From Brevibacillus sp. DP1.3A (lineage in GTDB: Bacteria > Bacillota > Bacilli > Brevibacillales > Brevibacillaceae): a DNA stretch of 64,000 nucleotides. The notes beneath the pieces were generated by a model that saw only the letters and a program-made list of their open reading frames with translations, made no database searches and was not told the origin of the DNA. Where the stretch lies: positions 2,215,001 through 2,279,000 of the forward strand of contig NZ_CP085876.1 in NCBI RefSeq assembly GCF_013284245.2, given 5' to 3'. The position numbers were made by a program, and so were the translations under genes. Positions within the stretch are counted from its first letter, which is position 1, and each line of letters begins with the position of its first letter. Below, in pieces: positions 59,333 to 64,000 of the stretch.

Positions 59333-61003
59333 GACCAGCGTTTCGCTTTCTATAATATCGTATGGATAGCCTTGTTCGACCAGAAAAAGCTGGCGATGAA
59401 GCGAAAATTCCTGCTCTCTCGTGTCTCGTGTTACCAATGTATAAAAATGGGCGGTGTTGTCGTCTGTTTTGGGCCTTAAGATACGTCCCAGGCGCTGTGC
59501 CTCTTCTTGTCTGGAACCATACGTCCCGGAAATTTGGATCGCGACGTTGGCATCCGGCAAATCAACCGCAAAGTTGGCTACCTTGGATACGATCAGGCGT
59601 GTAATTTCCCCTTTTTTAAACTGCGTGTACAAAATCTCACGTTCTTTGTCCGGTACTTTTCCTGTAATGAGTGGCAGTTGGAGGGCTGATGCCATCTGCT
59701 CAAGCTGATCGATATATTGCCCGATGATCAAAACACGATCGTGGGCGTGCCTCTCCAATAGCTCGCGGACGACCTCCAGTTTTTTTGGATTTTCCGCCGC
59801 AATGCGAAACTTTTGACGAGCGGTTGCATGTGCATAAGCCTCTCGCCATTTCGGCTCAAAGGGGAGTCGAATTTCTCGGCAATGCGCCTCTGCGATCCAG
59901 CCTTGCTCTTCCATGACTTTCCACGGAACCTCGTACTTTTTTGGGCCAATCAGCGTGAAAACTTCTTCCTCCCGCCCGTCTTCCCGAACAAGAGTAGCAG
60001 TCAGCCCAAGTCTGCGAGTGGCTTGAATCCCAGAAGTAACACGAAAGATGGGTGCAGGCAACAAATGCACCTCATCGTAAATAATAAGCCCCCAGTCGCG
60101 CTCTGAAAAGAGTTTCAGATGAGGAAAATCATCTTCGGCGGTGGGGCGGTATGTAAGAATTTGATAAGTCGCCACAGTTATTGGCTTGACTTCTTTGTTG
60201 TCACCAGTGTATTCGCCGACCATATTTGGATCAAGTCCTGTTTTGTCCAAGAGCTCTGCGATCCATTGACGAACCGATGTCGTGTTCGTGGTCAAAATGA
60301 GGGTGGCTGTTTGCAATTGGCAAATGGCACCAAGCCCAATGACTGTTTTTCCAGCACCACAGGGCAGGACGAGTACGCCGCTTCCCCCAGTCACAGCTCC
60401 ACCAGAATAGAAGGCATCGACAGCTTCTTTTTGATAAGAACGCAAAGAGAATGCTCTGCCTCGGGATGTCGTTTCCCGCAAGCTGACTGCACAGGATTCG
60501 CCTCCTGTATAGCCCGCCAAATCTTGAACAGGAAACCCGAGCTTGATCAGCTCTTGTTTGATCAGACCGCGCGCATAGCTTTTGATAACGAATTCATGCT
60601 CAAAAAGAGCAGCGATTGATTTATAACTGGTCACCTCTGCTAAAAGAAGTGGGTCATCACTCATTAATACGAGATGATCGCCAATGCGTTCCAAACGAAA
60701 CAAGCCGTATTTTCGCATCGTATCTTCTATTTCTTTGACGATGGTAGGTGGGACACCGTACTTGCTGTAGCTGCCAAGCACGTCTGTTACCTCTTGTGAT
60801 GTAAGACCAGAAGCAGCCGCATTCCAAAGCGATAAAGGGGTGATCCGATAGGTATGGATGTATTCTGGATTCTTGATTAGCTCGGTAAAACCACTGATAG
60901 CTTGTCTGGCCTCTGGAAATAAAGGATGCTGTGTTTCCAACAATATCGTCCGATCGCTTTGAACGATCAAGGGCAGGTCTGGACGGTACGACAATAGACT
61001 CAC
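59330..61003 (-). CDS. XPB-type DNA repair helicase
   Basis: A 557-aa superfamily 2 helicase of the XPB/Rad25 class. The N-terminal DNA-interaction region (about 1-185) is followed by the helicase core: Walker A CGAGKT (215-220), DEVH box (310-313) and motif VI QRLGRILRP, plus the XPB hallmark RED motif (VREDGRE, about 340). Bacterial XPB homologues unwind DNA in repair or transcription-coupled processes. The start is a GTG at 61003 with GAGGTGA overlapping it; the TTG at 60994 has the same site at normal spacing. No nuclease partner (Bax1-like) is adjacent. Confidence 0.9.
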   Translation of the reverse strand: MSLLSYRPDLPLIVQSDRTILLETQHPLFPEARQAISGFTELIKNPEYIHTYRITPLSLWNAAASGLTSQEVTDVLGSYSKYGVPPTIVKEIEDTMRKYGLFRLERIGDHLVLMSDDPLLLAEVTSYKSIAALFEHEFVIKSYARGLIKQELIKLGFPVQDLAGYTGGESCAVSLRETTSRGRAFSLRSYQKEAVDAFYSGGAVTGGSGVLVLPCGAGKTVIGLGAICQLQTATLILTTNTTSVRQWIAELLDKTGLDPNMVGEYTGDNKEVKPITVATYQILTYRPTAEDDFPHLKLFSERDWGLIIYDEVHLLPAPIFRVTSGIQATRRLGLTATLVREDGREEEVFTLIGPKKYEVPWKVMEEQGWIAEAHCREIRLPFEPKWREAYAHATARQKFRIAAENPKKLEVVRELLERHAHDRVLIIGQYIDQLEQMASALQLPLITGKVPDKEREILYTQFKKGEITRLIVSKVANFAVDLPDANVAIQISGTYGSRQEEAQRLGRILRPKTDDNTAHFYTLVTRDTREQEFSLHRQLFLVEQGYPYDIIESETLV

Positions 61004-61135
61004 CTCGTTACAAAAGGCATAGGAATCAGCACTATGGTATCACAATCTCAAAAAGAAAGAAAAACGAACAGGTAACATTTTGGCGAGGATGGGAAACAAT
61101 ATCCCAAAGCATGGACGGAAAGGATGGCGGGGAGC

Positions 61136-62455
61136 ATGGCAATTTGGGGAAGCTTGTTTAATTTGATCTTGGTCATGATCCTCGTACTCCTGAACGGGTT
61201 CTTTGTTGCGACCGAATTCGCGATCGTAAAAGTAAGGGAATCGCGCATTGCGCAGCTCGCAGCGGAAGGAAACAAGCGCGCTGTTGACGTCGAGAGGGTC
61301 TTGCGCAATTTGGATGCCTATCTCTCCGCGTGCCAACTCGGGATTACGCTGGCTTCATTAGGACTCGGTTGGCTGGGTGAGCCTGCCGTCGCGCATCTTC
61401 TACATCCAGTTTTTCGTTATTTCCAATTAAATGAAACGGTTGTTTCCAGTATTTCCTTTATTATCGCTTTTTCGCTGATTACGTTTTTGCATATCGTGCT
61501 GGGGGAGCTGGCACCTAAGACACTGGCTATTCAATACTCCGAAAAGGTGGTACTTGCAGTAGCCAAGCCGATCCAACTCTTTTACAAAATCATGTATCCC
61601 TTTATTCAGATGCTGAACTGGGCTGCGAGCCGTTTTCTTGCGCTTTTTCATATATCCTTGGAGCCGCATCAGGAAGCACATACAGAAGAAGAGATTCGCA
61701 TTCTTGTCAATGAAAGTCATAAAAGCGGCTTGATTGATCAAACCGAACTGATGCTGGTTGACAATATTTTTGATTTCTCGGAGACGATGGCAAGAGAAAT
61801 CATGGTTCCGCGTACGGATATGGTTGTCTTGAACCTGCGCGATCCCTTTGACGAAAACGTCAAGCATGTCCAAAACGGACGGTTTACCCGCTATCCAGTA
61901 GTAGATGGTGACAAGGATCATGTAGTAGGTAGCTTGCACATCAAGGATATGCTGACAGGGCTATTAGAAGGAGAGAGCCATGACCTTCAGACCTTCATGC
62001 GTCCTATTTTGACTGTACCGGAGACAATCTCGATCAGCCGGTTGTTGACCATGCTGCAAAAACAACGAGGACAAATGGCAATTATCATAGACGAGTATGG
62101 GGGCACTGCCGGGCTGGTGACCCTTGAAGATATAATGGAAGAAATTGTTGGTGACATTCAGGATGAGTTCGACGACGAGCGTCCAGAGGTGGAGCGCAGT
62201 GACGGGATGCTGTCATTGGATGGGCGTATGCTACTGGAAGAAGTGGGCGATTATCTGGACATCGAATTGGAGTCAAGCGATGTAGATACACTAGCAGGCT
62301 GGATTTACATGCAAATCGACCATCCGCCACGCGTGGGGGATCGAGTAAAAGAGGGGAAGTACGAATTTGTCGTGGGAGAAGTCGACCATTACAGAATTAC
62401 CAGGGTATATGTAAATAAAATCGGCAAAGCAGAGGAAGAAATCAGTTCCACGTAA
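61136..62455 (+). CDS. CNNM/CorC family transporter (hemolysin-like)
   Basis: A 439-aa protein. An N-terminal DUF21 domain with four membrane spans (about 1-180), two CBS domains (about 205-330; TRYPVVDGDKDHVVG and IIIDEYGGTAGLVTLEDI), and a C-terminal CorC_HlyC domain (about 345-430). Such proteins export or regulate Mg2+/Co2+ (MpfA/YhdP types in Bacillus). I chose the ATG at 61136 because AAAGGATGG lies 8 nt upstream; an ATG at 61124 lacks spacing. It diverges from the helicase gene. Single-gene unit. Confidence 0.9.
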   Translation: MAIWGSLFNLILVMILVLLNGFFVATEFAIVKVRESRIAQLAAEGNKRAVDVERVLRNLDAYLSACQLGITLASLGLGWLGEPAVAHLLHPVFRYFQLNETVVSSISFIIAFSLITFLHIVLGELAPKTLAIQYSEKVVLAVAKPIQLFYKIMYPFIQMLNWAASRFLALFHISLEPHQEAHTEEEIRILVNESHKSGLIDQTELMLVDNIFDFSETMAREIMVPRTDMVVLNLRDPFDENVKHVQNGRFTRYPVVDGDKDHVVGSLHIKDMLTGLLEGESHDLQTFMRPILTVPETISISRLLTMLQKQRGQMAIIIDEYGGTAGLVTLEDIMEEIVGDIQDEFDDERPEVERSDGMLSLDGRMLLEEVGDYLDIELESSDVDTLAGWIYMQIDHPPRVGDRVKEGKYEFVVGEVDHYRITRVYVNKIGKAEEEISST

Positions 62456-62470
62456 GTGAGGAAAGGGGGC

Positions 62471-62499
62471 TTCTCAATGCGTAATATAATTGCTATAAT
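62471..62499 (+). promoter_or_regulatory. sigma-A promoter with extended -10
   Basis: TTCTCA (62471-62476), 17 bases, a perfect TATAAT (62494-62499) preceded by TGC. It drives the first substrate-binding lipoprotein gene after an 87-base leader. Confidence 0.7.
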
Positions 62500-62586
62500 G
62501 GGACACAAGTTGCATAGATGGCAATGAGCCTAATTGCTTAGGGTGATTAGAGCAGCAGAGAGTAGAGACTAGAGGAGGAAGTACAG

Positions 62587-63591
62587 ATGAGACGAGCAGT
62601 CAGTATGGTACTGACCGCATTGCTGGCGTTTTCTTTGGCAGCATGTGGCAACGAAACAGGTGGGAAAACAGAAACAGCAGCAACGACAGGCCAAGGGCAA
62701 ACAGTGAAGCTGGGGCTGACGCAATTCGTGGAGCACCCTGCACTGGATGCGATTCATAAAGGAATTTTGGATGGTCTGAAGGATGCTGGCTACGAAGAGG
62801 GCAAGAACTTGGAGGTAGACTCCCAGAACGCCCATGGTGACATGAACAATACGGTCTCGATCGCACAGAAGTATGCCGGAGATAAAAAGGATCTTGTCGT
62901 AGCGATTGCGACGCCATCCGCTCAGGCTGCAGCCAAAGCGATTGCTGACAAACCTGTTGTTTTCAGTTCCGTAACAGACCCGATCTCGGCTCAACTGGTT
63001 GGCAGTCTGGAGAAGCCAGACAAAAATGTGACCGGGACGTCCGATAAAGTATCGATGGAACAACAATTGAAGCTGGTGAAAGCCTTCCTGCCTGAGCTGA
63101 AAAAGCTGGGCGTGATCTATACAACCTCCGAAATTAATTCAGAGGTACAGGTCAAGGAATTGGAAGAAGCAGCGCAAAAAGAAGGCGTAGAAATCATCAA
63201 AGCAGGCATTTCGCAGCTATCCGAAGTGCAGCTGGCAGCTCAAGGGCTTGCTAGTAAAGCAGATGCCATTATTATCCCAATTGACAACACCGTCGTATCT
63301 TCGTTTGAAGCGGTACTCGGAGCAGCAGAGGGAAACAAAATCCCTGTATTTGCTTCTGACACCGATACAGTAAAACGTGGAGCGGTTGCTACGTATGGGA
63401 TTGATTACTACCAAATCGGTAAACAAACAGGCGATATGGCTGCCCGTATTTTAAAAGGGCAAAGTGTTGCTGATACTCCTGTAGAGATTTCGAAACAAGC
63501 TGATTTGTATATCAATGAAACAGCTGCTGCAAAGTTTGGGCTCACTATTTCTGAGGCACTCAAACAACAGGCGAAAGAAATCATCAAGTAA
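62587..63591 (+). CDS. ABC transporter substrate-binding lipoprotein (TrpX/ABC_sub_bind type)
   Basis: A 334-aa exported lipoprotein. The lipobox FSLAAC anchors it (Cys at about 20). The mature part has the ABC_sub_bind fold: VKLGLTQFVEHPALDAIHKG (about 38-57), NLEVDSQNAHGDM and ATPSAQAAAKAIADKPVVFSSVTDPI near 105-130. Its family includes proteins of tryptophan and related amino-acid or purine uptake systems. Its permease and ATPase genes are not in the window; a paralogue follows. GAGGAGG precedes the ATG and a terminator separates it from the next gene. Confidence 0.88.
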   Translation: MRRAVSMVLTALLAFSLAACGNETGGKTETAATTGQGQTVKLGLTQFVEHPALDAIHKGILDGLKDAGYEEGKNLEVDSQNAHGDMNNTVSIAQKYAGDKKDLVVAIATPSAQAAAKAIADKPVVFSSVTDPISAQLVGSLEKPDKNVTGTSDKVSMEQQLKLVKAFLPELKKLGVIYTTSEINSEVQVKELEEAAQKEGVEIIKAGISQLSEVQLAAQGLASKADAIIIPIDNTVVSSFEAVLGAAEGNKIPVFASDTDTVKRGAVATYGIDYYQIGKQTGDMAARILKGQSVADTPVEISKQADLYINETAAAKFGLTISEALKQQAKEIIK

Positions 63592-63617
63592 AAAGAGAGC
63601 GTCATGCTCTCTTTTTA
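63590..63617 (+). terminator. terminator after the first substrate-binding gene
   Basis: AAAAAGAGAGC (63590-63600) pairs perfectly with GCTCTCTTTTT (63606-63616) around GTCAT. Confidence 0.93.
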
Positions 63618-63620
63618 TTC

Positions 63621-63649
63621 TTTTAAAACCGTTTTATCCATGTTAAAAT
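63621..63649 (+). promoter_or_regulatory. promoter of the second substrate-binding gene
   Basis: TTTTAA (63621-63626), 17 bases, TAAAAT (63644-63649) preceded by TGT (extended -10). Confidence 0.5.
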
Positions 63650-63683
63650 TGTAGAAAAAAATTCACGAGGGGGAATTCACTAA

Positions 63684-64000
63684 ATGTTCAAACAAAAGAA
63701 GAGTATTAAAATTTTTCAGAGTTTTTTATTTCCTTTATTGCTTTTGTCTGTTACCGCTTGTGGACAGCAAAGCGCTACCCCTGCAAACAATTCTACACCC
63801 GCTCCTGCAACCACGACGGCACCTGCTCCGTCTACTGAAACCAAGCAGCTGACAATTGGAATTGCCCAATTCGTTGAACACCCTGCTTTGGATGCAGCAA
63901 GAGAGGGCTTTATCAGCCAATTGGCTAAAAACGGCTACGAAAAAGACAAGCAAGTAAAAATCGATGTGCAATCCGCTCAGGCGAGCATGGATACAGCCAT
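63684..64000 (+). CDS. second ABC substrate-binding lipoprotein, cut by the window end
   Basis: The first 105 codons of a lipoprotein. A Lys-rich start, a hydrophobic signal and the lipobox SVTAC lead into a Pro/Ala/Thr linker (about 30-50), then IGIAQFVEHPALDAAREGF, close to the matching stretch of the preceding gene product. The two are tandem paralogues, each with its own promoter. GAGGGGG lies before the ATG. The rest, and probably the permease and ATPase genes, lies beyond 64000. Confidence 0.85.
   Translation, partial: MFKQKKSIKIFQSFLFPLLLLSVTACGQQSATPANNSTPAPATTTAPAPSTETKQLTIGIAQFVEHPALDAAREGFISQLAKNGYEKDKQVKIDVQSAQASMDTA

Noticed and set aside
1..64000. CRISPR arrays, rRNA genes, insertion sequences, prophage
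   Set aside because: No regularly spaced repeats, rRNA sequence, transposase or phage structural genes were found on reading through the window.

Overview
The window looks like chromosomal DNA of an endospore-forming, low-to-mid GC Firmicute of the Paenibacillaceae type; Brevibacillus is my best guess. This rests on spore genes (an alpha/beta-type SASP, spoVAC-spoVAD-spoVAE, sleB, ytfI-ytfJ), an S-layer-homology protein, strong AGGAGG ribosome-binding sites and Bacillus-like housekeeping genes. The species is inferred. I see no prophage, insertion sequence, CRISPR array, rRNA gene or replication origin.

Layout. 1-800: the 3' end of a tRNA array (Tyr partial, Lys, Leu, Gly, Arg, Pro, Leu, Gly) closed by a terminator. 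1.0-4.9 kb: a soluble histidine kinase, a TerC protein and a YkoP/YkoN-like pair. 5.0-11.6 kb: a sporulation and germination block with a sigma-G-promoted SASP, a DUF1657-DUF421-spoVACDE operon resembling the spoVA2 type, sleB, an SLH/3D-domain protein, ytfI and ytfJ. 11.6-17.6 kb: pyruvate carboxylase, a gamma-glutamylcyclotransferase-like protein and thiol peroxidase. 17.6-22.0 kb: an accessory module of two large proteins I do not recognise (523 and 919 aa), divergent from a TetR/metallohydrolase operon whose promoter carries three TAACC-N3-GGTTA palindromes. 23.6-28.1 kb: a lipoprotein, an RluA-type pseudouridine synthase and a homogentisate/tyrosine-catabolism operon with an elaborate leader (cre-like site, terminator-like hairpin, second promoter inside an inverted repeat). 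28.2-37 kb: PspC, a luciferase-like monooxygenase with a TetR regulator, map, nadE, a DedA protein and yhaM. 38.2-41.7 kb: three genes of unknown function, the last with a SEC-C motif and an integrase-like core-binding domain but no catalytic domain. 41.7-56 kb: transporters, a PfkB kinase, an LCP protein, a FadH-type dienoyl-CoA reductase behind a FadR-box-like palindrome, a YtnP-type lactonase, an SGNH hydrolase and an ABC exporter. 56-64 kb: small conserved genes, an ECF sigma/anti-sigma pair with its own ECF-type promoter, an XPB-type helicase, a CNNM/CorC protein and two tandem substrate-binding lipoproteins, the last cut by the window end.

The most notable material is the 17.6-22.2 kb module with its operator array, the DUF421-DUF1657 fusion in the spoVA operon, the homogentisate leader, the internal translation start within the 38.3 kb gene and the ECF-promoter matches at 59.3 and 23.6 kb. 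No stretch longer than about 300 bases lacks a gene. The two longest gaps (763-1053 and 25099-25379) are described as features. All promoter, operator and RNA-structure calls were made by eye.
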